A DNA stretch of 40,728 nucleotides. It comes from an uncultured Faecalicoccus sp. GTDB taxonomy: Bacteria; Bacillota_I; Bacilli_A; Erysipelotrichales; Erysipelotrichaceae. The first letter of the stretch is position 1. Every line of letters begins with the position of its first letter. Below the pieces are notes generated by a model, which was given only the letters and a program-made list of their open reading frames with translations, made no database searches and was not told the origin of the DNA. Shown here one piece after another: positions 32,481 to 40,683 of the stretch. Location of the stretch: contig CABVDD010000018.1 in the NCBI GenBank assembly GCA_902497095.1, positions 1-40,728 on the forward strand, read 5' to 3'. A program made the translations under genes and the position numbers.

Positions 32481-34102
32481 TATTCTTGGATCCACTTTTC
32501 AATTGGTGCTTCTTGTGGATCTATATAAATGGTTTTATATGTTTTCATAGTCACAAAACCAGTTTTAGCACCAGGAACTTTTTTTAAATTTGCAATCGTT
32601 GTGTAATTTACAGGAACACTGCTTGAGTCTTTGCTTTTGGAATAAAAAGCAGCCAGGTTTGCACACATTCGAATTTGTTCTTCTGTAACAGTTTCACTTT
32701 TTAATAATACGTGTGATCCGTGATAATCTTTTACATGGAACCATAAATCGTTTTTTCGGGCAATTTGATGGGTTATGTAATGATTTTGAAGATTGTTTTT
32801 ACCTACAAAGATCATAAAGTCATCTTTTTGAAGACATAATAAGTTTGGTTTATTTTTATGTTTTGTATGTTTTTGATTCTTTTTAAGAAACAAAATGTGA
32901 TTTTTGACTAATTCTTCTCGGATTTCCAGTGCATCGGTTATAGAACAATGTGCCAGTTGTTCTTCGAGTTGTGTAAAATAAGCTATATCTTCTTTACATG
33001 CTTCAATTTGTTCGTTTAAGATCGCAAGAGATCGTTTCAGTTTATGATATTTTTGATAATATTTATTCGCATTTTGTTTAAGATCATATCGCATATCAAT
33101 GGGAATCTGTACCCATTCATCTTTTTCAAAAGAAGGTACTTCTATAATTGGCTCTTTTGGTACTTCATCCATGTATGCAAATAAAAGATCTCCATATTCT
33201 TGATACTTTTGATAATCTTGAGAAAGTTCCAATGTGCTTTGTAATTTAGGAAGCTTTTTTATAGCTTTATTCTTTTCTTTTTCTACACACCGAAATACAT
33301 CACCACATTGTTCTTTGATACGGGCTTTTTGTTCTTCTTTTTGATACAGATGATGAAAGCCTTCCATAAAAGGGAAAACCTTTGGTTTTTGATGCAGATG
33401 TAGCATTTCTAATGCATGAAAATCTTTCTCATAAACATAAAGTGAAGAAGAATTCAGTAGCTCCTGTAAGATCGTTTCATAAGCTTGTCCTTCGTTTAAT
33501 CGATAGAGAAATTCCTTTGACAACAAGGGAGAAAACCCATAGATTTGTTTAACAAGGCTGGTATCAGTATCAATATGTGTAACATGGAGTGGATCTTGTT
33601 TTATTCCTGGATCTGGTAGTGTGTATTGCGCTCCTGGATGGATCAAACGTTTCGAGTTTTCATAAACAGGTATACGTTTTAATGCATCTATGATGATACC
33701 CTTGGCATCCACAAAAACAAGATTTGAATATTTTCCCATCAGTTCAATATATAATTTATATTTTTGAATATCACCAAGCTCATCACGGGCTACGATGGAC
33801 ATTTCTAAAATACGATCAAAACCAATTTGTTTTATGTCTTCAATAATGGCCTGATTGCATTTTTTTCGTAAGACCATGACAAAATTTGAAGGTGTCATTT
33901 GTGAAGGGTAGGAATAATCATTTAGATAAATACGATTGGTATTTGAGTGTACGTTTATAACTAATTTTTCAGTCTTTGAATACGTTCGAAGTACAAATAA
34001 GAGTTCTTCATCACTGATGTTTTGGATTTTATTTAATTTACATGGACAAAGCGTCTGTAAATGTTTGTTGATAACATGCAACAATAAACCATCTAATGCC
34101 AT
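32468..34102 (-). CDS. rqcH: NFACT-family ribosome quality-control protein RqcH
   Basis: A 544-residue protein that binds stalled 50S subunits and directs C-terminal alanine tailing of the nascent chain. The N-terminal NFACT-N domain (about 1-200) begins MALDGLLLHVINKHL. A coiled-coil middle (about 270-400) is rich in Lys and Glu. The NFACT-R domain near 440-520 contains ARKNDLWFHVKDYHGSHVLL, with the DxWFH and GSHV blocks of the family. AAGGAGG precedes the ATG. In older annotation this is the fibronectin-binding FbpA family. ylmH, which acts in the same pathway in B. subtilis, is also in this window. Confidence 0.93.
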   Translation of the reverse strand: MALDGLLLHVINKHLQTLCPCKLNKIQNISDEELLFVLRTYSKTEKLVINVHSNTNRIYLNDYSYPSQMTPSNFVMVLRKKCNQAIIEDIKQIGFDRILEMSIVARDELGDIQKYKLYIELMGKYSNLVFVDAKGIIIDALKRIPVYENSKRLIHPGAQYTLPDPGIKQDPLHVTHIDTDTSLVKQIYGFSPLLSKEFLYRLNEGQAYETILQELLNSSSLYVYEKDFHALEMLHLHQKPKVFPFMEGFHHLYQKEEQKARIKEQCGDVFRCVEKEKNKAIKKLPKLQSTLELSQDYQKYQEYGDLLFAYMDEVPKEPIIEVPSFEKDEWVQIPIDMRYDLKQNANKYYQKYHKLKRSLAILNEQIEACKEDIAYFTQLEEQLAHCSITDALEIREELVKNHILFLKKNQKHTKHKNKPNLLCLQKDDFMIFVGKNNLQNHYITHQIARKNDLWFHVKDYHGSHVLLKSETVTEEQIRMCANLAAFYSKSKDSSSVPVNYTTIANLKKVPGAKTGFVTMKTYKTIYIDPQEAPIEKWIQEYKKI

Positions 34103-34150
34103 AGTTTCCTCCTTTTAGCTGTATTATTATAACATAATCTTAAGTTTCTT

Positions 34151-34178
34151 TTGACACTGTGGACAATCGGTGTAAAAT
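34151..34178 (+). promoter_or_regulatory. Promoter of gmk
   Basis: A perfect TTGACA (34151-34156) and TAAAAT (34173-34178) are 16 bases apart. On the opposite strand a TGT-TATAAT extended -10 for rqcH lies just to the left, so the two promoters are back to back. Confidence 0.6.
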
Positions 34179-34206
34179 GTTAGTAATAAAAAAAGGAGAA
34201 AAGGGA

Positions 34207-34785
34207 ATGAAACGTGGGCTATTGATTATATTAAGTGGGCCTAGCGGTGTTGGAAAGGGAACGATACGAAAGATTTTCTCAGAAGATGAAAGATTAAATC
34301 TGGCGTATTCTACTTCTATGACGACAAGAAAACCGCGACAGGGAGAAAAAGATGGTGTTGATTACTTTTTTACGACAAGAGAAAAGTTTGAAAAGGCCAT
34401 TGAAGATGGTGAATTATTGGAATATGCTGAATTTGTCGGCAATTATTATGGAACGCCATTAAAGGAAGTCAACCGCTTACGCGATATGGGAAAAAACGTT
34501 CTGTTGGAAATTGAAGTGCAAGGAGCTACACAGGTACAGGAAAAATGTCCGGATGCGATCAGCATTTTTATCGTACCGCCTTCAATGGAAGAATTGGAAA
34601 GACGTATTCGAGGACGTCGTACAGAACCTGAGGAAATCGTTCAACAAAGACTTGCCAAAGCCAGCAATGAAATGAAGATGGTGTACCAATACAAATACAT
34701 CGTATGTAATGATGATCCTCAATTGGCAGCCGAATTGATCGAAACCATTATTTTACGTCATATTGAATTAGAAGAAAACAAATAA
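34207..34785 (+). CDS. gmk: Guanylate kinase
   Basis: Phosphorylates GMP to GDP. The 192-residue protein begins MKRGLLIILSGPSGVGKGT, containing the P-loop. Other marks are YSTSMTTRKPRQGE (GMP site), VDYFFTTREKFE, LEYAEFVGNYYGTP and IFIVPPSMEELERRI with the RGRRTE lid. The ATG at 34207 is preferred since AAAAGGAG lies just upstream; an earlier in-frame start would precede the ribosome-binding site. Gmk commonly neighbours rqcH or rpoZ in Bacillota, but no rpoZ follows here. Confidence 0.96.
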   Translation: MKRGLLIILSGPSGVGKGTIRKIFSEDERLNLAYSTSMTTRKPRQGEKDGVDYFFTTREKFEKAIEDGELLEYAEFVGNYYGTPLKEVNRLRDMGKNVLLEIEVQGATQVQEKCPDAISIFIVPPSMEELERRIRGRRTEPEEIVQQRLAKASNEMKMVYQYKYIVCNDDPQLAAELIETIILRHIELEENK

Positions 34786-34789
34786 TCAC

Positions 34790-34818
34790 TTGCGTTTATA
34801 CGTAGTTTATGCTATGTT
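34790..34818 (+). promoter_or_regulatory. Promoter of the rimP-nusA-infB operon
   Basis: TTGCGT (34790-34795) and TATGTT (34813-34818) are separated by 17 bases, each a partial match to consensus. Transcription would start about ten bases before a strong hairpin. Confidence 0.45.
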
Positions 34819-34834
34819 ATGCATGTATTGAAAC

Positions 34835-34858
34835 AAGGAGTGGGGAAACCCACTCCTT
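34835..34858 (+). promoter_or_regulatory. Strong leader hairpin before rimP
   Basis: AAGGAGTGGG pairs perfectly with CCCACTCCTT around a GAAA tetraloop, followed by CATTTTG. It could be a gmk terminator, or a 5' stabiliser or attenuator for the downstream operon. Similar hairpins precede rimP-nusA operons in many Bacillota, but the weak T tail leaves the role open. Confidence 0.5.
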
Positions 34859-34878
34859 CATTTTGAAAAGGAGAAAGT

Positions 34879-35337
34879 ATGGACAAACTCAAAGAGTGGA
34901 TCGAGCCTGTTTTGTCCAACCTTGGATGCAGGTTGTATGACATTGAATGGATACCAAATCAAGATCCGCCATTATTGCGCTTTAGTGTAGAAAAAGAAAA
35001 AGGAGGCATGGATCTGGATACCTGTGCTATGTGCAGCGATGCCATTGGCGAAGTATTAGATCAAAAAGATTGGTTTGCTTCTGAGTATATGTTGGAAGTA
35101 TGTTCTCCAGGAGCGGAAAGGGAACTAAAAAATGAAGAACAGTTACAGAATGCTTTTGGAAGCTATGTGCATTGTAAACTAAAAGATCCAAAGCAGGGAA
35201 TGGATGCTGTAACTGGAGATTTAAAAGAAATTAAAGAAAATTCCATTGTGATCCAATATAAAGATAAGACAAGAAACAAAACGATGGAAATTGAAAGAGA
35301 AAATATTGCGCTGATTCGAACAGCTGTTAAAGTATAA
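34879..35337 (+). CDS. rimP: Ribosome maturation factor RimP
   Basis: A 152-residue cytoplasmic factor for 30S subunit assembly. The N-terminal alpha/beta domain has LGCRLYDIEW near residue 15 and LRFSVEKEKGGMDLDTCAMCSDAIGEVLD near 34-62. EYMLEVCSPGAERELK near 72-87 is the family signature. A C-terminal SH3-like domain (about 92-152) follows. AAAGGAG precedes the ATG. First gene of the translation operon, 11 bases before nusA. Confidence 0.95.
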   Translation: MDKLKEWIEPVLSNLGCRLYDIEWIPNQDPPLLRFSVEKEKGGMDLDTCAMCSDAIGEVLDQKDWFASEYMLEVCSPGAERELKNEEQLQNAFGSYVHCKLKDPKQGMDAVTGDLKEIKENSIVIQYKDKTRNKTMEIERENIALIRTAVKV

Positions 35338-35348
35338 AGGAGACGGAC

Positions 35349-36974
35349 ATGAAACAAAAAGTGGATACGATTGCTTCTGCATTATTAGGGATTGAAAGTG
35401 ATCGCCAGTTGACACCAGAAATTGTAGAAGAAGCTTTAAAGGAGGCTTTGACAAAAGCGTATCGTAAGCATATTGAAATTCCGGACGCTTATGTAAAAAC
35501 AGAAATCAAGGATGGAATCATTCATATCTATCATCAAAGAGTAGTTGTTGAAGAAGTTGAAGATGATGAATTGGAAATTTCACTAAAAGAAGCAAAGAAA
35601 GTAAATAAAGATGCCAAACTTGGCGATATGATCGATGAAGAAGTAGATTATACACAATTCGATCGTGCTGCCGTTGTTTTGGCAAAAAATGTAATCAAAC
35701 AGAAGATTCGCGAGGCTGAAAAACAAATTGTATATGAAGAATATTGCGACAAAGTTGATGAGATGGTCATGGGAACTGTGGAAACGGTAGAGCCTAAATT
35801 CGTAATTGTAAATATCGGAAAGACGCTTGCGATGATGAAAAAAAGCCAGCAAATTCCTGGTGAAACATACTATGAAGGGCAAAATCTTCTTGTAGTCATT
35901 ACAGAAGTAAATAAAGAAACAAAAGGGGCTCAAGTTTTAGTATCACGTGCAACGCCAGTTTTTGTTCGTCGTTTATTTGAGCGTGAAGTACCAGAAATTT
36001 ATCAAGGCATCATTGAAATCAAAGCAATTGCCAGAGAACCTGGTGAACGTTGTAAAATTGCGGTTTATACGCACAATGAAAATATTGATCCAATCGGTGC
36101 ATGTATCGGTCCTCGTGGTTCTCGTGTTCAAATGATCATAAATGAGTTACATGGTGAAAAAATTGATATTTTCGAATGGTCTGATAATATTGCGGATCTA
36201 ATCAAAAATGCCTTAAGTCCAAGTGAAGCGATTGCGGTAATTCCAAATGAAAATGTCAAAGATGGATTGATCGTGGTCGTACCGGAAAGTCAATTATCTT
36301 TAGCTATTGGAAAACGTGGGAAAAATGCTCGTCTGGCTGTGAAGTTGACAAATCGTAAAATTGATATCAAGTCGGATGCGGAAATGGAAGAAGCAGGAAT
36401 TGACTATATGGCCATTTCCAAAGCTATGCAAGAGGAATACGAAGCTAAAAAGGCTAAAGAACGTGCTTATAAGCAACAACAGCGTATTGAAGAATTGAAT
36501 CAAGCACCAACTGAAATCGAAAATGTTGATGTAGCTGACTTTACATACGATGATGATGTTTTATTAGATACAGAAGAAGATATGACGCTTCAAAATACAA
36601 CAACTTTGTTTGAAAAAGAACAAGAGAAAAAAGAATTGGATGAAATGGAAGAAGCGGCTCGTATTGCCAAAGCTAAGCGTAAAGAAAAGGCAAGTATTGC
36701 TCCAAGCACAGAATATACTTCTAAATTTGAAAATTTTGCCGATGCTTCCAACAAGCAGGAATCCACACCGGTAAAAACAAAGAAAAAACAAGAAGAAGTA
36801 AAAGAAACAGTCGATAAGCATGATCTAAGCGAAGCTAAGCAGCAGTTTGAACAGATGAAGCCGATTTATTCTGAAGAAGAACTTGCCGAAATTGAAGCAC
36901 AGCAGATGGAAGAAGAAAATGTCTGGGATGAAGACGTCGATTATGAAGAATTCGACGAATACTATGATGACTAG
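35349..36974 (+). CDS. nusA: Transcription termination/antitermination factor NusA
   Basis: A 541-residue RNA-polymerase-binding factor. Domains in order are an N-terminal RNAP-binding domain (about 1-125), S1 (about 130-200, MVMGTVETVEPKFVIVNIG), KH1 and KH2 (about 225-345, with DPIGACIGPRGSRVQMI and SLAIGKRGKNARLAVKL), then a long low-complexity tail (about 370-541) rich in Glu, Lys and Asp, ending EEFDEYYDD. The tail is longer than in B. subtilis NusA (about 370 residues) and lacks the helix-hairpin AR repeats of E. coli. AAAGGAG precedes the ATG. Confidence 0.96.
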   Translation: MKQKVDTIASALLGIESDRQLTPEIVEEALKEALTKAYRKHIEIPDAYVKTEIKDGIIHIYHQRVVVEEVEDDELEISLKEAKKVNKDAKLGDMIDEEVDYTQFDRAAVVLAKNVIKQKIREAEKQIVYEEYCDKVDEMVMGTVETVEPKFVIVNIGKTLAMMKKSQQIPGETYYEGQNLLVVITEVNKETKGAQVLVSRATPVFVRRLFEREVPEIYQGIIEIKAIAREPGERCKIAVYTHNENIDPIGACIGPRGSRVQMIINELHGEKIDIFEWSDNIADLIKNALSPSEAIAVIPNENVKDGLIVVVPESQLSLAIGKRGKNARLAVKLTNRKIDIKSDAEMEEAGIDYMAISKAMQEEYEAKKAKERAYKQQQRIEELNQAPTEIENVDVADFTYDDDVLLDTEEDMTLQNTTTLFEKEQEKKELDEMEEAARIAKAKRKEKASIAPSTEYTSKFENFADASNKQESTPVKTKKKQEEVKETVDKHDLSEAKQQFEQMKPIYSEEELAEIEAQQMEEENVWDEDVDYEEFDEYYDD

Positions 36975-36982
36975 GAGTTTGT

Positions 36983-37243
36983 ATGCGTAAGATACCGATG
37001 CGAAAATGCGTGGTGACACAGCAGCGATTTCCTAAAAAGGAACTGATTCGTGTGGTGCGAACACCGGAGAAAGCAATTGAAATTGATCTGACAGGAAAAA
37101 AGAATGGACATGGGGCTTATGTTTCTTTAAATAAAGAAACGATTGCTCTTGCCCGTAAAAATAAAGCGCTGGATAGAGCTTTGGAGATGGAAATTCCGGC
37201 TGATATCTATGATCAGCTAGAAAAACTTTGTGAAGACGAATAA
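36983..37243 (+). CDS. ylxR: YlxR-family RNA-binding protein (RnpM)
   Basis: An 86-residue basic protein. The family signature MRKCVVTQQRFPKKELIRVVR lies near residues 5-25, followed by GKKNGHGAYVS (GRGAYLC in most members). YlxR is a DUF448 RNA-binding protein; recent work on B. subtilis links it to RNase P. The gene lies eight bases after nusA and overlaps ylxQ by 14 bases, the standard nusA-ylxR-ylxQ-infB order. Confidence 0.92.
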   Translation: MRKIPMRKCVVTQQRFPKKELIRVVRTPEKAIEIDLTGKKNGHGAYVSLNKETIALARKNKALDRALEMEIPADIYDQLEKLCEDE

Positions 37244-37622
37244 GTGGATTTCGTATTGTCAGATCGCCTTTAGAGCTGGAAAAGTCGCTTATGGAAGTAA
37301 ATTGATCTCCAGCATACAAAAACAACAGGCAAAACTTGTCGTCTATTCCAACTTGATTGGACAAAATTCCAAAAAGAAGATACAAGACAAATGTCATACG
37401 TATCAAATACCTTATTTTGGTGTGGATCCTGATATATTTGATCAGATCACGAAACGATCTTTTGTAGCATTTTCCATATTGGATGCTTCTTTAGCAAAAC
37501 AAGTATGGAATGATAGAAAGGGAATGGTGATGTCAAATGGCTTACAACAAACAGAAGAAGAAACCGAATCGAAATCGAAATCAACGAAACAACAATCGCC
37601 AGCAGCCGGTAAAGAAAGTTGA
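37230..37622 (+). CDS. ylxQ: YlxQ-type L7Ae-family RNA-binding protein
   Basis: A 130-residue protein. The first 100 residues form an L7Ae/L30e fold (CQIAFRAGKVAYGSKLISSI, AKLVVYSNLIGQNSKKKIQD, VAFSILDASLAKQV). This family binds kink-turn RNA or ribosomal RNA. The start is GTG at 37230, inside ylxR, with only a weak ribosome-binding site, implying coupling. The last 28 residues (EEETESKSKSTKQQSP...) overlap the infB start by 86 bases in another frame and have low complexity. Confidence 0.85.
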   Translation: MKTNKWISYCQIAFRAGKVAYGSKLISSIQKQQAKLVVYSNLIGQNSKKKIQDKCHTYQIPYFGVDPDIFDQITKRSFVAFSILDASLAKQVWNDRKGMVMSNGLQQTEEETESKSKSTKQQSPAAGKES

Positions 37623-39381
37623 ATATCCAAAAGAAATTACATATCAAGAACCTTTGACAGTTGGCGGGTTAGCTAACTTGTTAAAAAGAAATAGTTCCGA
37701 TATCATAAAATTTCTCTTTATGATGGGAAATATGTCTACGATCAATACAGTTTTAAGTGATGAAGACATTGAATTAATATGTATGGAGTTCAATTGTGAG
37801 GCACATAAAGAAGTTGTTATTGATGAAGATGATATTGAAGAACAAATTGATAACATTGAAGAAGATGAATCTAAATTACAGCCAAGACCACCAGTGATTA
37901 CGATCATGGGTCATGTCGATCATGGAAAGACTACTTTATTGGATACGATTCGTAAAACACATGTAACCGGCGAAGAGTTTGGTGGTATTACACAACATAT
38001 CGGAGCATATCAGGTTAATGTAAAAGGTAGAAAAGTTACTTTTTTAGATACACCAGGACATGAAGCCTTTACATCTATGCGTGCAAGAGGGGCACAAGTT
38101 ACAGACATTGTTATTATTGTTGTCGCAGCTGATGATGGTGTTATGCCGCAGACCAAAGAAGCAGTGGATCATGCCAAAGCAGCTGGTGTTCCTATTGTAG
38201 TTGCGGTTAATAAGATGGATAAACCAGGAGCCAATCCAGATCGAATCATGTCAGAGATGTCCGATTTAGGTATCATGCCTGAAGAATGGGGCGGCGATAC
38301 GATCTTTGCCAAGATTTCCGCAAAAACGGGAGAAGGAGTTTCTGATTTACTTGAAACCATGTTATTGGTTGCTGAGATGCAGGAGTTAAAAGCCAATCCG
38401 GATGCATTGGCCAGTGGTACTGTAATCGAAGCCAAGCTTGATAAAGGACGTGGACCAGTTGCCACCTTATTGGTACAAAGAGGAACTTTACATACAGGAG
38501 ATAGTATCGTAGTTGGTAGCTCTTATGGACGTGTTCGTAAGATGACAAACGATCGTGGTATGGAAATAAAAAGTGCAGAACCAAGTTGCCCGGTAGAAAT
38601 CATTGGTTTAAATGATGTACCGCGTGCAGGAGATGTCTTCATGACATATCCTAATTACAAAAAAGCACAGGAAATCGCTTCTCACCGTTTGGAAAAACAA
38701 ATTGAAAAAGAACGTAATCAATCGAGTGCTATGTCTTTGGAAGACTTGGCAAAAAAAGTCGAAGAAGGAGATATTCAGGAGATCAACGTTTTGATCAAAG
38801 CGGATGTTCAAGGTTCGGCCGAAGCCTTAAAAGCCAGTATGGAAAAATTGGATGTGGATACCGTTCGTGTTAATGTCATTCGTTCTACTGTAGGTACGAT
38901 TACAGAATCTGATATTTTATTGGCTAGTGCATCAAATGCGATAATTTATGGCTTTAATATTCGCCCAAGTGCTGCCATTCGTAAAAAAGCGGAAGAAGAA
39001 GGTGTAGAGATTCGTCTACATAATATTATCTATAAAGCATTGGAAGAATTAGAAAGTGCCATGAAAGGGTTATTGGCACCGGTATACGAAGAAGTTGTTA
39101 TCGGTCAAGCTGAAGTTCGTCAAATTTATAAAGTTTCTAAAGTAGGTACGATTGCCGGATGTATGGTTACTGATGGAAGTGTCAAACGTGATTGTAAAGT
39201 GCGTTTGATTCGAGATGGAATCGTTATCTATGAAGGAAAGCTTGGTTCTTTACGTCGTTTTGAAAATGATGTAAAAGAAGTCACTAATGGTTTTGAATGT
39301 GGTATGACCATTGAAAATTATAATGATATCAAAGTCGATGATATCATTGAAGCTTATGAAGATCAGGAAGTGCAGGAATAA
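37537..39381 (+). CDS. infB: Translation initiation factor IF-2
   Basis: A 614-residue GTPase that delivers initiator tRNA to the ribosome. The N-terminal region is short: a basic Asn/Gln/Lys/Arg stretch (about 2-30) and one IF2_N domain (about 37-90, EPLTVGGLANLLKRNSSDII). The G domain starts near 120 with GHVDHGKTT (G1), then GGITQHIGAY, DTPGHEAF (G3), NKMDKPGA (G4) and SAKTGEG (G5). Domains II, III and the fMet-tRNA-binding C domain follow. The ATG at 37537 has GGTGA six bases upstream and sits 86 bases inside ylxQ. Its stop overlaps rbfA by one base (TAATG). Confidence 0.96.
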   Translation: MAYNKQKKKPNRNRNQRNNNRQQPVKKVEYPKEITYQEPLTVGGLANLLKRNSSDIIKFLFMMGNMSTINTVLSDEDIELICMEFNCEAHKEVVIDEDDIEEQIDNIEEDESKLQPRPPVITIMGHVDHGKTTLLDTIRKTHVTGEEFGGITQHIGAYQVNVKGRKVTFLDTPGHEAFTSMRARGAQVTDIVIIVVAADDGVMPQTKEAVDHAKAAGVPIVVAVNKMDKPGANPDRIMSEMSDLGIMPEEWGGDTIFAKISAKTGEGVSDLLETMLLVAEMQELKANPDALASGTVIEAKLDKGRGPVATLLVQRGTLHTGDSIVVGSSYGRVRKMTNDRGMEIKSAEPSCPVEIIGLNDVPRAGDVFMTYPNYKKAQEIASHRLEKQIEKERNQSSAMSLEDLAKKVEEGDIQEINVLIKADVQGSAEALKASMEKLDVDTVRVNVIRSTVGTITESDILLASASNAIIYGFNIRPSAAIRKKAEEEGVEIRLHNIIYKALEELESAMKGLLAPVYEEVVIGQAEVRQIYKVSKVGTIAGCMVTDGSVKRDCKVRLIRDGIVIYEGKLGSLRRFENDVKEVTNGFECGMTIENYNDIKVDDIIEAYEDQEVQE

Positions 39382-39722
39382 TGGCTGTTTTAAAAGCAGA
39401 TCGTATGGATCATATTCTAATGCGGGAAATTTCAAATATCCTGCAGTTTGAATTAAAGAATCCTAAACTTGGTTTTGTGACAGTGACCGATGTACAATGT
39501 ACAAAGGATCTAAGTTTGGCTAAAGTTTATGTATCTTTTTTAGGAAAACAAGATCGTAATGATGCAGGAATGCGCGTATTAAATCAAAGCAAAGGTTTTA
39601 TACGTTCAAATCTTGCGAAGAAAATCAAGATTCGTAAAATGCCAGATTTGATCTTTGTACAAGATACAAGTCTTGAACAAGGAAATAAAATTGAAAAAAT
39701 TCTACATGATATACAAAAATAA
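39381..39722 (+). CDS. rbfA: Ribosome-binding factor A
   Basis: A 113-residue KH-fold factor that helps mature the 30S subunit and 16S 5' end. Marks are ADRMDHILMREISNILQ at the N terminus, LGFVTVTDVQCTKDLSLAKVYVS near 31-53, LNQSKGFIRSNLAKKIKIRKMPDLIFVQDTS near 69-99. The start codon shares a base with the infB stop. Last gene of the operon. Confidence 0.96.
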   Translation: MAVLKADRMDHILMREISNILQFELKNPKLGFVTVTDVQCTKDLSLAKVYVSFLGKQDRNDAGMRVLNQSKGFIRSNLAKKIKIRKMPDLIFVQDTSLEQGNKIEKILHDIQK

Positions 39723-39747
39723 GGCTTTCCGTTTGGAAAGCCTTATT
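39718..39747. terminator. Terminator shared by rbfA and the araC-type gene
   Basis: AATAAGGCTTTCC (39718-39730) pairs perfectly with GGAAAGCCTTATT (39735-39747). The T run is best on the minus strand, so it chiefly ends the AraC transcript and may also stop the rbfA operon. Confidence 0.8.
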
Positions 39748-40582
39748 CAATTTCAGATTTATTTTTCCGGTATTCTAATGGTGTTTTTCCTAAAGCACGT
39801 TTAAAGCTCTGAGCAAAATAAGACTGTGATGAAAATCCGACAATTCTTCCAATTTCATTGACTGAAAGATTTGTTGTCCGCAAAAGATATTTAGCTTCCT
39901 CAATTCTTTTTTCCAATAAATAGTTTATCGGAGAAATCCCTTTTTGTTTCTTAAAAGTATGTGCCAAATAATATTTGTTTACGTAAGCCAGTTCAGCCAA
40001 TTGATCTAATGTGATATTTTCTTTATAGTGATCATTGATGTAATTTTCAACGAATATACACTCCTTATTTACCTTTTGGCTAGGAGAAACAGTTAATTGT
40101 ATGTTTGATCTTCGTATGATATTGATCATTAATATTTCTAATAAATTTTGACAAAGTTCTTTATAATGTTGATCTTTATTTTTTGCTTCCAGTAAAAGGG
40201 TTTTTAAATAAAACAAAATTTCGTGTTTATAATCTTGATAGTTTGCTTTAAAGACTTGGATATGTTGATTAAAATCAATGTTGTAAAACTCCATACCTTC
40301 AAAACCCAGTACAATGTATTCAAATGTTTCACCTTTGATTCCAATCTCTGTATGACTGACATTTGGATTAACGATCATTAGATCATCTTCATGAAGTGTC
40401 GTTGTTTCTTCTTCAGTCTGAAATAGACCGGTTCCTCTTGTGACATAGAACAATTCCGTACAATGATGTGTATGCATACTACTGTGCCAATCTGCACCAT
40501 ATACGCCTTGTGAAATGTACAATAATGTCATTTTGATTTTGTCTAAAGGGGATTCACTAATTTCATAACGTGTATTTGGCAT
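39743..40582 (-). CDS. AraC-family transcriptional regulator with cupin sensor domain
   Basis: A 279-residue regulator. The N-terminal cupin (about 1-140) has HTHHCTELFYVTRGTGLFQ near 38 and DDLMIVNPNVSHTE near 68, as in sugar-responsive AraC proteins. The C-terminal domain (about 178-275) has two helix-turn-helix motifs: TLDQLAELAYVNKYYLAHTFKK and VNEIGRIVGFSSQSYFAQSFKR, ending GKTPLEYRK. The start at 40582 has GAGGTT upstream; a longer reading runs through the promoter. Neither the ligand nor the target genes lie within the window. Confidence 0.92.
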   Translation of the reverse strand: MPNTRYEISESPLDKIKMTLLYISQGVYGADWHSSMHTHHCTELFYVTRGTGLFQTEEETTTLHEDDLMIVNPNVSHTEIGIKGETFEYIVLGFEGMEFYNIDFNQHIQVFKANYQDYKHEILFYLKTLLLEAKNKDQHYKELCQNLLEILMINIIRRSNIQLTVSPSQKVNKECIFVENYINDHYKENITLDQLAELAYVNKYYLAHTFKKQKGISPINYLLEKRIEEAKYLLRTTNLSVNEIGRIVGFSSQSYFAQSFKRALGKTPLEYRKNKSEIE

Positions 40583-40609
40583 AAAATAACCTCGATTTTC
40601 TTTACACTT

Positions 40610-40638
40610 ATTATAAAATATTGTGAAAATAGTTTCAA
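40610..40638 (-). promoter_or_regulatory. Promoter of the AraC-family gene
   Basis: On the minus strand TTGAAA (40638-40633) and TATAAT (40615-40610) are exactly 17 bases apart, 28 bases before the start codon. Confidence 0.7.
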
Positions 40639-40683
40639 TGCGCAATATTTCTTAAAAAAGATATCCTTTCGGACGTGAAGTGA

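Noticed and set aside
36300..36821. Several Phe/Leu-rich minus-strand ORFs across nusA
   Set aside because: They are mirror images of the Lys/Glu-rich nusA tail and have no ribosome-binding sites.
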